A stretch of DNA of 64,000 nucleotides, from NCBI GenBank assembly GCA_032191485.1, contig JAVDOI010000009.1, positions 20,014,343-20,078,342 on the forward strand. The letters are read 5' to 3'. The translations under genes were made by a program, and so were the position numbers. The notes beneath the pieces are model-generated. The model saw only the letters and a program-made list of their open reading frames with translations. It was not told the origin of the DNA and did not search any database. Shown piece by piece: positions 23,681 to 35,802 of this stretch (positions within the stretch are counted from its first letter, which is position 1; every line of letters starts with the position of its first letter). Source of the DNA: Leptoclinus maculatus (taxonomy: Eukaryota > Chordata > Actinopteri > Perciformes > Stichaeidae).

Positions 23681-24473
23681 GCGTGCACACATATGCATGC
23701 TGCTAAGTGCTTTGCTGTTATTAAAATAATGCTATTAGTTGTGATCTATGATGTATTGGTGATTAAGTTTTACAGTGAGCTTTTCAAATCCATTTCTCTG
23801 GCCACCAAACAGATCTGCAGGCATCATTCAGAGTCTGAATCACAGTAATACTGTAGCTGTCCCCCTGTCATACAGACATGCCCTTCATTATGAATCTCAT
23901 GTTTGATCAAGCTCCCAATTAACTTTCCTGTAAAAATAACTACGGCAATCGGTCCAAGTCAGAACTGGTAACAATTGAATGCTGTTGACGCAAAGGCTGC
24001 CGCAGCTAGGTTAAATTAAAGGTGAGATAAACAGACATTAAATGTGCCTCCTTAAGCCTCTCTCAAGAGCCCTGCAAGAAATGTTTTCGATACACAAAGA
24101 AAAACACATCTGGAAGTGAGTGAGATAAAGTAGACTCTTCTCATGTTGGCTCGGTCTATAAAACGTTTTAACTGCTGACAGAATATTGAATTAAAAGCTC
24201 TTCTTGTGAGCAAATCGGAATTACAAAGAGTCACAAGCTAAGATCTTGTAATCTTTTGCTGTGCTCGTTTGCCGTCAGACTCTATGAAATAAGCAGCAGA
24301 ATGCAATATGATTTCAAATAAATGATGACCTTGATGAGAAAATGTATTTGGGAATGCACATTAATTCTGTTTTGATACAGGTGTGCTCTTTCAGTTAATT
24401 CTAAGCAAAGCTGTAATCCCCATACTTTATCAAAATACTAATATAGTGGTGAAATAAAGACAGAAGGCAGCCT
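23681..24473. other. Unique non-coding sequence
   Basis: Nothing recognised. Confidence 0.5.
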
Positions 24474-25517
24474 ATGCTAGTGAGTGGTTATAGTGGTAGT
24501 ATCCAATCTGGCAATCGTTGTGCATTCTGGCCAGTAGTTGTTAGAGACCAAAGGGCTTACATGACATGTGGTGTTCCCCAAGGTTCAATACTGGGGCCTC
24601 TTCTGTTCAACATCTACATGCTTCCACTAGCTCAGATTATGGAAAACAACAAAGTGTGTTATCATAATTATGCAGATGACACACAAATCTACATAACTAT
24701 ATCACCAGGGGACTATAATCCCATACAAGTGCTGGTAAATGCATTGAACAAATCAACAACTGGATGTGCCAGAATTTTCTTCAATTAAATAAGAGGGACT
24801 TATGTCTCAACAGGATTTGGAAAAACTTGTCCATGCATTTATCTTCAGTAGACTGGACTACTGTAACGGTGTGTTTACAGGTCTCTGTAACAAGTCAATC
24901 AGAACGCTGCAGCTCGAGTCCTCACTAAGACCAAGAAAGTGGATCACATCACTCCAGTTCTGAGGTCTTTGCACTGGCTTCCTGTCCAACAAAGAATTGA
25001 CTTTAAAATCCTGCTGTTGGTTCATAACTGAATGGTTTAGGGCCGAAATACATCTCTGATCTGCTGCTACCTTATGAACCATCCCGACCCCTTAGGTCGT
25101 CTGGGACCGGTCTACTTTCTGTTCCCAGAGTCAGAACTAAACATGGAGAAGCAGCGTTCAGTTTTTCTGCTCCACATATCTGGAACAAAGTCCCAGAAAG
25201 CTGCAGGTCTGCTGAGACTCTCAGCTCCTTTAAATCAAGATTGAAGACTTTTCTGTTTGCTGCTGCCTTTAATTGAACCACATTCAAGGATATTAATCAA
25301 TTTCCTGCATTTCTGCATTTTACTACTGTATTTTATTTCTTACACTGCTTTTTAGTGTTTTAATGACTGTTTTTAATGTTTCAATGAATGTTCTTAATTG
25401 TTTTTAAATCTCCTTTTCTTTTGCCTTATGTTTTGATGCTTTTAATGGTTTTATGTGAAGCACTTTGAATTACCTTGTTGTTGAAATGTGCTATACAAAT
25501 AAACTTGCCTTGCCTTA
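24474..25517 (+). pseudogene. L2-type LINE copy with internal deletion
   Basis: The frame reads CGVPQGSILGPLLFNIYML and then YADDTQIY, two reverse-transcriptase signature motifs including the catalytic YADD. It continues to ATGTGCCAGAATTTTCTTCA, then jumps directly to sequence for the downstream region (LVHAFI-like, DYCNG-like, HIWNKVPESCRS and FKSRLKTFLFAAAFN in shifting frames). It ends with TGTGCTATACAAATAAACTT and GCCTTGCCTT, the usual fish L2 3' tail. The segment between the RT core and the C-terminal region is missing and there are frameshifts, so it is dead. Sequence 5' of about 24,559 does not match the second copy. An inverted relative lies at 45,066-46,011. Confidence 0.9.
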
Positions 25518-26021
25518 CAGACATGCATGCTATTGTCACGGACTCTCACATTAGTCTTTGAGTAGTAAACAGTGCTAGCAGCAGAATGGGCTACAGTGGC
25601 AGAGGCTCAGTCCGCCTGCAGCCACGTGTCCTGCTGGAGAACTGCTGAGCTAGACACTGAACCTGCTACAGGCTCAGTGCAAACTGCTCCGGATAAGGAG
25701 CTAAATGCCTGAAATGTCAAATGTAAAAAGTCACATCAATAGCTTGTGGCTGGCAGGCGAGGAAAACTCATACCAACAACAACATAACACAACAAGTGAC
25801 TGCAGAAAAACGTATAACTGACAGTCTTGTCAAAAGGCTAAAATGTTTTTTAAGAGGCTGACCAAAGTATGAAACCATTTTTAGTTTTGCTTTGCCTGTA
25901 CGTCTGGCATTTTGTTTAAGTAAATATTGAAAAATCAAATCTGAGGCCAAAGTGGAAGAGGTCAAATACATAATGCAAGCTATTGACAGATTGAGTTTGA
26001 CTAGCTTGCACAATGAAAAAT
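25518..26021. other. Unique non-coding sequence
   Basis: Nothing recognised. Confidence 0.5.
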
Positions 26022-26592
26022 GTTGGTAACACTTTATAATAACTACACACTATGAAGCATTAGTTAAGTATGAATAAACGCTTAATTCATCATTTATAAA
26101 GCATTGTTCCTACATTCATAATTAATTAGTATGCAGTTCATAACAACAGTTATACATGTTTTATTCTTGATTCATAAGCTCGTCTATTATGTGTTTCATT
26201 ATTGTGTTTTCATACTTTATAAATTATGGATTCCCCATTTGTAAATGAAGTATTATATATTTTACAAACCAATTATTAAGGAGTTGTAGATGATTAATAA
26301 GATAATTTATAAATGATTAATAACTTATTTAGATGTACATTATTCATGCATTCATATATATAATGATTTAGATATGCACTAATGGTTAGGGACTATGTTA
26401 ATATATGCTTTATAAACGCGTATTAATACTGCAATTCATGATTTATTAAGGTAGTTACTAGTCCTTAGTAAAGTATTTTGTGTGAGCTCATCTAAAGTGA
26501 GGACTATCTATGCCTTATAAAGCATTTATTAAGTATTTTGTGTGAGCTCATCTAAAGTGAGGACTATTTATGCCTTACAAAGCATTTATAAA
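26022..26592 (+). repeat. AT-rich MITE-like repeat family D with 60-bp duplication
   Basis: It begins GGTAACACTTTATAATAACT, a start I associate with a common vertebrate AT-rich MITE. It continues with many TTATAAA/TTAATAA words. At the right end, a 60-bp unit starting AAGTATTTTGTGTGAGCTCA occurs twice in tandem (26,471-26,530 and 26,531-26,590) with three differences. No inverted partner of the left end was found, so the right boundary is uncertain. Confidence 0.6.
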
Positions 26593-26924
26593 TTACATTG
26601 AAAGGTCAGCAGTGCTTCAAAACCCATAGTTTTTCAACAGAAAAGGCAAATAGACACAAAGTGATCAAGAACATATCAATATTTAAATTTGGCCTCCTCC
26701 ACTGAGTTGGTGTATAAAGCATTGCTCCAGACTGCCTTCCTACTAATAGGAGTACCTTACAGCAATTACAAGGGGAACTTGATCTCATTAGCTTAAAATT
26801 AAGACTCTAGAGTGTAAATGTGTGATTATCTTTATCATTGAACATAGTTAGACACTATGACAGCTATGAGACTCAACCATGCAATTTAAACAGGCCAGAT
26901 GACTAAAACAATGAGCTATATGGT
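26593..26924. other. Unique non-coding sequence
   Basis: Nothing recognised. Confidence 0.5.
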
Positions 26925-27330
26925 GCACAGTTTTTTATTTGGTATCGATTTGCAACAAACTAATGAGTACAACAAGTGCAACAAACTAGTATGAATACAA
27001 TAAGTGCTGAGTGGAAGGCTCAGGGTAGTACTTCTTCTAAGAGGTGAGTTTTCAGCCTGATGAAAGATGGGCAGCGACTCTGCTGTCCTGACGTCAGTGG
27101 GGAGTTCATTCCACCACTGTGGGGCCAGGACAGAAAACAGCCGTGACCGGGTCGATCGGCCGCAGGGAGCTCTGAGCGACGGGGCAACCAATCGCCCCGA
27201 GGCAGCAGAGCGAAGTGGTCGGGCGGGGGTGTAGGGTTTGACCATGGCCTGGAGATAGGAAGGAGCTGTTCCTTTCACTGCCCTGTAGGCTAGCACCAGA
27301 GTCGATCAGAGTCTCCTGATCGCATATAGT
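26925..27330 (-). pseudogene. LINE reverse-transcriptase C-terminal end (CR1/L2-like), minus strand
   Basis: On the minus strand the frame reads LAYRAVKGTAPSYL, then RPLRSAASGRLV, then VLAPQWWNELPTDVRTAESL and PIF. This is the conserved C-terminal stretch of CR1/L2-group LINE polyproteins in fish. It is followed by a 3' UTR with GCACTTATTGTATTCATACT and an AATAAAAAAC-like end near 26,925. The catalytic core is absent, so it is a 5'-truncated insertion. A small deletion or frame change follows PIFH, where RRxLKTHLF is expected. Confidence 0.82.
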
Positions 27331-27514
27331 TTCTGAATATGGCAGATAACGATCTGCAGTAAAACTTTATATCATACTATCATGGTTAAAAAGGTGTAAT
27401 TAATCTGAATTTCACATGCTTGCTTCACATTAAAGGGTGATCTGTAAGGATCCGTTATACGACTAGTCTATACACAGACAAATTAAGCATTTCTGTCAAT
27501 CTGTCCACTCCAAG
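27331..27514. other. Unique non-coding sequence
   Basis: Nothing recognised. Confidence 0.4.
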
Positions 27515-27660
27515 TAATTACAGTGGAAACCGCTTACAGTGATCACTGTTACAGTGATCAAGTGCTTATATTGATCAACTAGAACTACCGCCTCATTGTT
27601 ATGTGCCATAGAGGTCAGATAAACGACTCTTCAACGATCAGCTCTCGCAGATTCTTCTTC
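27515..27660 (+). mobile_element. Possible Tigger-like (Tc/mariner) left end
   Basis: TA is followed by CAGTGGAAACCGCTTACAGT and repeated AGTGATCA words. This is the style of Tigger/pogo terminal repeats (CAGTGGAACCCCGCTTA...). No right end or transposase was found. Confidence 0.4.
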
Positions 27661-28769
27661 TATGAACACATCACACCAGGTTTGTTTATTTTTACAGTAA
27701 ATGTACTGTAGTTAACAAGCTTAGACATTCAATACTATAGTCTTGAACAGCATGATTGAATATTTAAGACTGAAAGAGAAACACATGATGGTGCTGTATA
27801 AATGATAAATGCATTGAGTGAAAGACTTTCAGATCCATTTTGCAAGTCCTGTTTTAACATGCAGGTCATTTGAACACATTACGTGCCACCACCACGTAAT
27901 GAATGTACTGTTCAGAGGTCATGGTCAAGTAGTAAGTATATCAAGTATTTCTGTGAGATCATGTTGCTGGCTCAGCTACCAGTCCACACTTCATACTGAC
28001 TGATCTGTGCTGCAGTTGAACTGGCCATGTCCCTACGGCCTATCGCTAGACAAAAAGTAAACAATGGAAAAGTATAACTTTCTTTGATGAAGTAATCAGC
28101 GGAGGTTAAAGGAGGCGTGTTCCTATGCCCATTTTAAACCCTCGGAAAATATTCCATCACTTCCACAAATATATTCAAGGATATATTTATTGCACCATTT
28201 CCCTCAAACCTCACTTGGAGAACATTACATTACGTGCCATGAGTATCCCAGAAGGTGCCGGGTAGTTCAGACCTGTAGGGAGTCTCAGCACACTGAAGCC
28301 CACATTATCTTCGCATGTGCTAAAAGTAGGACATTGGACATGAGGGAATGCAGCCCAACTTGTGGCTGTATTCCCACATGCATAGAGGATACATCAGTTA
28401 TTATCCCTCGTGGCCTACAATGGGAGACTGACCACTGTCTGGGTTGCTAAAGGTGTTCCATGGGGCATGGGGTTTGCTGAGCATGCATGGTCTTTTTCAA
28501 GAACACCCTGCTACATTAATGCAGGGGATGCTCCAGCCCCCAATCTTGAGTTTCTTTTGGACTAAATTACTATACAAAATACAAAAACAAATTTTCAATT
28601 GAAAAATACTACCAACGTAGCTTAGTCTTACATCCAGAGAGATGTATAGGTGAGAATGTCTTGGTAATATGTACAAAGGAGTTATGGGTCCCTGTGATCA
28701 TTCCTGTTAATTCTTGCCGTGAAGAAATTCCTTTATAGCACGACTTCTCTGCAAGTAACAGGGGACAAG
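27661..28769. other. Unique non-coding sequence
   Basis: An 86-codon frame at 28,190-28,450 is Cys-rich but has no domain or splice context that I can support. Confidence 0.45.
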
Positions 28770-29220
28770 TTCACATCCTTAAAGAGTAACTAAACCCCCA
28801 AACCACTTTTTTTCAGCTGAACACCAATGTATATCGGTTAATTAGTAATGTTGTTGATTGAATCAGGTTTTACTCATGACATTATTGTGCAAAGTATTTT
28901 AATTCTACATATTGTTTGAAATATGTATAGCAACTTACCTCAAAACCTGGCTATTGCAAATTCATTTTGCTATTATTAGCTGATCTGGAGCCAGGTGACA
29001 TATAGACTGTGCAACGTCATGACATAGACAAGTGTGCCACTAGGGGGCAGAAAGCAGCTCTCTTCAAGCAGTGCCCAGTTTCAAAGCTGAGGTGACATAG
29101 TTGTGGAGTAAACTGCACGAACAAAGATGGGTGGAAATTTTTCAATATTGGGAGTGGATGAAATGCCTTTGATAAGAACAGAAGGTGAGTTCATATCAAT
29201 GATAGCTAAACTAAATAATA
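28770..29220 (+). repeat. Interspersed repeat family E, left part
   Basis: It starts CTTAAAGAGTAACTAAACCC and includes TTTTTCAGCTGAACACCAAT and ACTAGGGGGCAGAAAGCAG, words I associate with a teleost dispersed repeat. A possible other half, after the hAT insertion at 29,229, runs to about 30,890 (GTTTAATCCCGCTTTAAAAA, roughly inverted relative to the start). Confidence 0.4.
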
Positions 29221-30124
29221 GTGGTCTGCAGTGGCGGCTGGTGGAACATTTTCTAGGTAGGGCTGTTTTTTAAATCGGCTGAATCTTGACTAACCGACCA
29301 CAGATTTGATGCTTAAACCACTAACTTCTCGCCTAAAAACATCCTAACATTACTTTCTGTGACTTAACAACAGTAGTATTTCGAAAGTTTCAACTTCCAG
29401 TTGTGTGATTTCTCCTCCGCCATTGTTGTGCAAAATGCATTCTGGGATATTTGGCTGTCCCAAATACAGACAAGTCACCTCCGATGCATACCCGGTAAAA
29501 TGGGCGGAACGAGCCACATCTGGGCATTTGGACCTGGCTTGGCTCGATGCGAACTTTGAATTGGAACAGTACTTGGGCTGAGACTGATGACGTTTCACAA
29601 GTCCACGAGTTCACAAGTACAGAGAAGTATGCATATTGAGAAAGGCCCACGCCAGATCAGGGCCAAAAGTCTGAACTGAAAAAAAACGATCTGAAAGTGA
29701 AAAAAGATTTGAAACCGAAAAAAAAAGATTTGAAACTGAAAATATAAAATCTGAAACTGAAAAATATAAGACCTCAAATATCAAAATATATATGAAATGA
29801 AAAATGAAAAAAAAATGTATTCAAAAGAATTCCAGAACTGAATCAAAATTATATTCAACCCAAAAAAACTTTTAATTCACTTATTTTTATTTTGAATACA
29901 TTGCTGTATTTTTCAATGTTCAAGACCACAACTTGAACTTTCAGGTTAAATTTTTTTTTTCAAATGATCAAAACTATTGGCCTGGATTTGGCTCCATAGC
30001 TGATTGGCTAAATTGTATGTCAAACATTCATATCTTTAATCAGCAATTGTCTAAACTGCTTCATAGGCCCGCCTCCTGTGGGCGCCCTCGCACCCTCTAT
30101 TGGCCAGCTGACACTGGTGGTCTG
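29221..30124. mobile_element. Non-autonomous hAT element, 888 bp, perfect 8-bp TSD
   Basis: The element at 29,229-30,116 starts CAGTGGCGGCTGGTGGAACA and ends CCAGCTGACACTG. It is flanked by GTGGTCTG on both sides (29,221-29,228 and 30,117-30,124), an exact 8-bp duplication as hAT transposases make. The first 36 bp equal those of the 8,441 element and the last about 25 bp are similar, while the interiors differ. There is no transposase frame. The interior contains a degenerate 16-bp tandem repeat around GATTTGAAACTGAAAA at 29,669-29,770. Confidence 0.94.
29669..29770 (+). repeat. Degenerate GATTTGAAACTGAAAA tandem repeat
   Basis: About six imperfect units of 15-19 bp (GATTTGAAAC/ATCTGAAACTG plus an A-run). 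On the minus strand it gives an artefactual alternating Phe-Gln frame. Confidence 0.75.
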
Positions 30125-32867
30125 ATTCGGTCACAGCCTTACTCACTGCCACTGTCACTTTTGCACTTGCTGTCTCCAACCTATCATTGGTAAGAATCAC
30201 TCACTCTAGCGAGCTAATGTTAGCAAACAGAAACGTACCAGACATGAAGTGGGCACTGCACAGACTCTCGCTGCCTTTAGGACCACTGGGACCCGAATCC
30301 GCCATTTTAATGGCCTGGATCCATAATCTCCTTATGTTTTTTGCAAAGACACATGATCCCCTCAGAGTATTAACCATTTTCCATCCATCTTGTTTGCGGT
30401 TGGTGCGGTTTACTGCAAAACAACTGCATGTCATCTCAGCTTTGGAGCTTGGCTAAGTGAATGCGATTACAGTGGCAAGCGAGTGGTGCCGCAGTAGCAA
30501 GCATCAGGCAGGCATCAGGCACCTGTCGGGAAATTACTGGGCTGAGTGGCACCACAGTGGCAATCGACAACAAGAACTGGGCCAAATTTCTAGGAAACCC
30601 CACTGTAGTGAAAGTTTCCAATGTGGTTTTGCGCCCTGAAAGCACGTAGACAAGAAAAACGTCTCTATGGAGTCAGCTTTCGTCATCAACGGACCATATC
30701 CTAAAAGGTTGTAACTCCTAGACTTTTGTCAAAACATATCATCACAGATCTGGCAACACTGGCAAAATATATATGAGGCCTTCTATTGTTCCCTCAATAA
30801 TGCATAAAAATCTGGTTAACTTATTATACGGCACGATTCCATTTGAATTCCACAATACTGACACAGAGATTTGTTTAATCCCGCTTTAAAAAGATGGACA
30901 CCCTGAGAGGCAACAATAACCGATTCATGTTCATTCATCCATCATTTCATCATTTATGTGAAGGGTAAAAATGGATCTGCATTATAAGAAGCCAGTTGTC
31001 TGGTCTTGGAAGGCTTGGAAGGTTGGAAGGTCATCCACTTGTTTCATATTAAGTGGAGCAGTAATAGCCTAACACAGTTGTGTGTTGAGAAATTACATTT
31101 TTGATTCATTAATAAGATGAAACCATTATGATATGAATGGGGAAATTATAGAAATTGTATCAGGTAAAGACAATGAAAATATGTGGCTGACCAGCACCTT
31201 ACCCAATTTAATTTTGACTTCAGTATGCATATCTTATATATGGTAATATATGTGTCATGCATGGAATCACCCTGGAAATATTAACCAATCATTAGCCCAC
31301 ATAGTGTCTGTCGACATAATAAGTGGCTCAGGTGGGTCGTTGCTCACATTGGCTCCACTTGTAGCCCACCCTCGCCCCATTAATGCCAACAACATGGGGA
31401 TACCGTACGGAACTGATGGACTTTTTAAGGCGCCCGAACTTCAGCCCATTTCATAACATTATATGTATGATAATATATAATAATAAATGGACATGCGGCT
31501 GCTATTAAAGGATCAGTACACCTGCATTACCAAAAGCTAAACCTTTATTATGGAAAACATTCCTCTGGTAGTGTTAAAGCCTTGTTCTAGAGAATACAAC
31601 TTCAAATCATTAACTAAAGTAAAACTTTAACTAAAACCAACAACAGGAAACGAGGTAAGAACGCTTGTGCCCTGCAACCTCTGGAGATCGTCAAAGAGAA
31701 ATGAGTGTCAGACACATTGTTATCACCTTTCTTTGTGGCATCACACAAGGGGCGGCAGCTGCTTGTGTGTGCACTGTATGTACGTGCTGGAGTGAGTCTG
31801 TGTATTTAAAGCCACCCTTTATAAATCAATGTCAGATCACGATGGAGGCTATATATGACTTTGAGGCAATTTTCACATAGGGCGGACACCTATGGAGATG
31901 CATAAAGTGACTGGGAGTCTATTATCAGAGTGTGAAGGCTTCATTTTCACTCTTGGTCTGACCTAGCACCTGACATGGGAACAAATGAAAGAAAGAAGCT
32001 ACAGAAAGTTGGGACGTAATGAGAGATGTTATTTTATTCACTAGAAAAATGCTGCATTACTAATGAATGAGTAGCTTAATTCAATAATAGTTTTAGATCA
32101 TCTACAAACACCTATGCACATACAGTATATGTATACATATTTGTCAAATTAATTGTTTATGCCAGTTTTTATTATTTCCAGGGTGGAAAATAGTAAACTG
32201 TATTCACTGTGGAATGATGATGTGAAAAGGGACTGTGTTGATCAGGACTGGAGCTTTAAAAACTTCTACCCTCACCAGTTGTAAATATATATAATTAATA
32301 TGCATAATTTATATAATAATTTATGTATTTTAATTTATAAACACTGAAAAGCAGTGTTACGCCTCTTTGTGTTTCCGGGCATATGTAGATCTCTCACAAC
32401 ATCTGGTTCAGGTTCCTGCTAAAGGAACTAAGATGAAATGGTGAGCAGGAGACTTCTTTACAAATGTATAAGAAGATATCATACTTTTTTGCAATCATGT
32501 TGGTGTTCCTATTGCAGTATTTCCTTTTATAGAGGCAGTTCAGAAGCCTCTTGTTTTCTGCTCTGTGTGGAAGTGAATGGGTGTGGTGGTTAAAGTGAAT
32601 TAAACATCCGTTTTGTCATTGATGTATAAAGAAAGTGTTTAACTGACACAGCTAAACCTCTTTAGCAAACCGAGTGGAAAATGAAATGAGCAAAAACCTA
32701 AAATGACATCGGAACTGGTGCTCAGGAAGACAAATCTGATCGTAAAAGCACCTTAAATGTCACTGTGTGCATGTGGTTTCTCGATGCCTGCAACGTATTT
32801 TCAGAGTGGCTGAAATAATATGTATAGTAATGGCCTGATCAGAGGACAGATCAGTAGGGAAGAAATC
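30125..32867. other. Probable right part of family E, then unique sequence
   Basis: The sequence from 30,125 to about 30,890 may be the continuation of the repeat split by the hAT insertion. A small imperfect GTGGCAAGCG/GTGGCACCACAG-type repetition lies at 30,470-30,570. From 30,890 to 32,867 I see nothing recognisable. Confidence 0.4.
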
Positions 32868-34413
32868 CTCATGAGCAGGGTCGGAAACTAACGCTAGTCC
32901 GCTAGCCCGAGGCGAGTGGATTTTTGGAGGGACTACCTAAATTGTCATTCTCACTAGTCCTCATGGCGAGTGAAATTTGAGAGGCTTTATTCGTTATTTA
33001 TGTCCGTAAAAAGACTTTCCCGATAAGTAAATGTAACTGTTGTGAATTCTTCACGGACAGAGACGATAAAGTTTATGCGCTTTTATTCTGAAACTGTATT
33101 TGACGTTGCGAACTGTTTCCGCTTCCGGTTGCGCTAACCGTAGATCCTCCGTAGGACCAACGGTACAGTTAGATCGAGTCATTGATGATGTAATTCATCA
33201 ACTGTAACTTTGAGCCTATGGGGCGTAACTGTTCCATTTGTAGTTGTACTTATGTTCTTAAGTGCATTTACTGTCAGTAAGTGTTTGTCTTGTAATTAGC
33301 CGTTCAAATAACAGCCCAAAGTTGAGCTAAGTGGCTAACCTGGTTAGCGAGCCTGTATTCCTGTGAATGTATGTGTGTTTGCTTTAGTTAAGGGTTTACT
33401 ATTGCTAATGCTTCGGTTCTGTAATTCGTTTTCTGTGTTTATTCCAGAAACTCGGTCAACTTCGATAAACTCGTTCAACATCTGTAAAATCTGTCACCAA
33501 ACTATAATAGTGTATGCCAGACTGAATACAGTAACGTATGGAACAAACAGATGTCTGCGTGTTCTCTGACCGGAACCCTGTAGTGGTCAATAATCATCTT
33601 TACACCAGTCTCTCAGGGGTCGAATCCCCAACAGTAACATTCCACTATTCCCCAAATTGTTGAGGATATTAGACTATTTTGTTTCGATTATAATTTTTTG
33701 TTTCCGCAATGTGAAAGGCACTATATTCATGATCAGGCCGGGCCTCTCTTTCAGTTTCACCAGCAGCCCGCCAAGATTCGTCCGCGGAAGAAATATAGAT
33801 CGTGAAGCTCTTATCACTGCAGCACATGAACTAACACCCAATATCTTTTTGTGATCTAACAAAAATACTTCATCTAAAATTAGAACAAATGCCTGCTTTA
33901 TTCATAGACTGCGTATTGTTTTGGGCACCGAGCGTTCACTGCTTAAACTGCCGTGGTGACATGCTGTTACTCCCCACGGCGGAATATAGCTACATTTTTA
34001 GCCGGTACGTTCCATAGCGGAATTCCTCAACTTGACATAAATGCTGAACTTGATGTACCCATGCTAGCTGAATGAACATTATAGCCTACCGGACCCTTGA
34101 CGTTGTTCTTCTGCTTCCTGTGTAATTATAATATCACGACATCATGATGTAACATGCATCAATCTTTGTACAGCCATAATGTTACAAACAATAAAACTCT
34201 TGATTAGTACCTTGCATCTCTGCGGTTTCACTGTTAGATAATTGCCTTGGGAGAGTCTTCCTCCACACACACATCCCTACACCCCGTGATTGGTACATTC
34301 CCCAAAGCTTCATGAAGGACTAGTAAAGATTGCTCAGGACTAGTAGTTTTATGAACCTACTAGTCCTTGGGACTAGTACTGATTTTGAGTTAGTTTCATA
34401 CCCTGCTCATGAG
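32868..34413. mobile_element. hAT element, 1,530 bp, perfect 8-bp TSD
   Basis: The element at 32,876-34,405 begins CAGGGTCGGAAACTAAC and ends GTTAGTTTCATACCCTG, an imperfect 17-bp inverted repeat with two or three differences. It is flanked by CTCATGAG at 32,868-32,875 and 34,406-34,413, identical 8-mers. Subterminal regions on both sides are full of ACTAGTCC words (32,950-32,970 and 34,320-34,380), probably transposase-binding repeats. No transposase domain is recognisable inside. Around 34,190 there is AATAAAACTC, which could be a polyadenylation signal of a captured or ancestral transcript. Style and TSD fit a hAT family whose ends start CAGGGxxxxAA(A/T)TAAC. Confidence 0.93.
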
Positions 34414-35170
34414 GCAAACTCACATTCTCCACTCTGTTTCTGACCTATTGAATTCCGCGTCAACTGTTGTCCTGTTCATGATTAGTTTAACATTTTTCTG
34501 AAAAATGAAATGTACTTTTTGGGCCGATCGCTTAGTTTTTTGAAAAGTCACATGTGAAGAATTTAAGTATTAAAAATAGTATTAGTATGATTATTAGCAC
34601 CTCTAGTGGTGAATGGTAATGTCACAATAATAAGGGTTACTAAATAGGTTAAAGATTCACAATATAGTTATTTATGGAATGTATTCTATGTTTACAGATA
34701 GAGGATATTATGTTACAGTATATTTACACTGTGATGTCATGAGAGGGAGGGTCATCAATGGGAGATACATCCCCTCCCAGTGGTTGCAGCAAAGACTACA
34801 ACCCATCATGGCATCTGGGTAAAAGACTACAATTCCCATAGTCAGCAGGGCAGGCGGGGCCAAGGCTGCTGCTCAGCTGAAAGAGAGGGGCCTGATTACC
34901 CGGCAGGTTGGTGTGTGGAGACAAAGGAGAGAATGTTTGGAGAGAGGAGGACAGGAGCGGAGGAAGAGAGAAAGAGTTTTATTTTACATTAAAGACAATG
35001 ACCCAGAAGAACACTGAAGATACTTATGTTTGTGTTTTGTAGCGGCTTTCGGCTGTAATTAAGTTTACCTTTTTACAATAATCTAAATATATATTATTGT
35101 GAATTAGAACACACCCGCTTGTTGTCTTCATTTGTGCACCCACGCTTCACAAGCTGATCCCGACCTCTCA
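34414..35170. other. Unassigned sequence, possibly LTR-derived
   Basis: Region 34,700-35,150 has the mixture (GACTACAATTCCCATAG, GA-rich leader, ATTAAAG near 34,990) often seen in fish LTRs. No matching ends or TSD were established, so no element is called. Confidence 0.3.
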
Positions 35171-35379
35171 AGACATCACAACACATAGAATGTATTAAGC
35201 CATAAAAGTATAGTCACTGTAGGTATTGTAGAGAATAAGTCTTAAAGATTTAGGGACAACTGAGTGAGAAATGGAGTAGGACAGTGTGACCATAAAAGCA
35301 GCAGGAATGCGAAGAGGACAATGACTACAAAGGATGTCTCCAGCTGAGGTGTCAACATCAGGACGAAGCAGGAGAGAGA

Positions 35380-35710
35380 AGGAGTTGACTTACAGCCATG
35401 TGGTTGCAAGAAGCCAGACACTGATTGGCTCAGACATTAGCCAAGATGATCAAATCAATAAGTTATACACCGATTGGCTCATACATAGTCGCCTGCAGTT
35501 TTTATGACCATCTGACCCCCCTGTGTCTTTTCTGCAGAGTATATAAGCTTTGTTTGAGGGAACAGAGACCAGACCTCACATGATTGCTTAGGGTGAAAGT
35601 GTGTGGTCTCTGTTCTCGAGAGCATTACTATTGATAGTTAATTTAGTTTGCACATGTTATTAAATACAAGTTTTACGTTTGAAACCGGATCCAGTAACTT
35701 TTAGGGTGCA
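35380..35710 (+). promoter_or_regulatory. Promoter-like / solo-LTR-like stretch
   Basis: Two copies of GATTGGCTCA (inverted CCAAT boxes) lie at 35,422 and 35,472. They are followed by a TATA box (AGTATATAAGC, 35,538-35,548) and, 120 bp on, by ATTAAATA (35,659-35,666), which could serve as a polyadenylation signal. This U3-R-like order is what a retroviral or LTR-retrotransposon LTR shows. I could not define TG...CA ends, a primer-binding site or any retroviral gene. Confidence 0.4.
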
Positions 35711-35802
35711 CATGCGCAGTAAGTAGTAAACAAAGAACAGTCCAGCATTGCGGTCTCGCAGCTTCATCAGAATATTCTTGCCCTAACACACACAAAGATT
35801 CC

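Noticed and set aside
33590..33640. GGGTCGAATCCCC resembling a tRNA B box inside the 32.9-34.4 kb hAT
   Set aside because: No A box at proper spacing and no tRNA fold; a single short motif is not enough.
34704..35152. Possible solo LTR starting TGTTACAG and ending TTCACA
   Set aside because: The flanking bases do not form a duplication and no primer-binding site or partner LTR is present.
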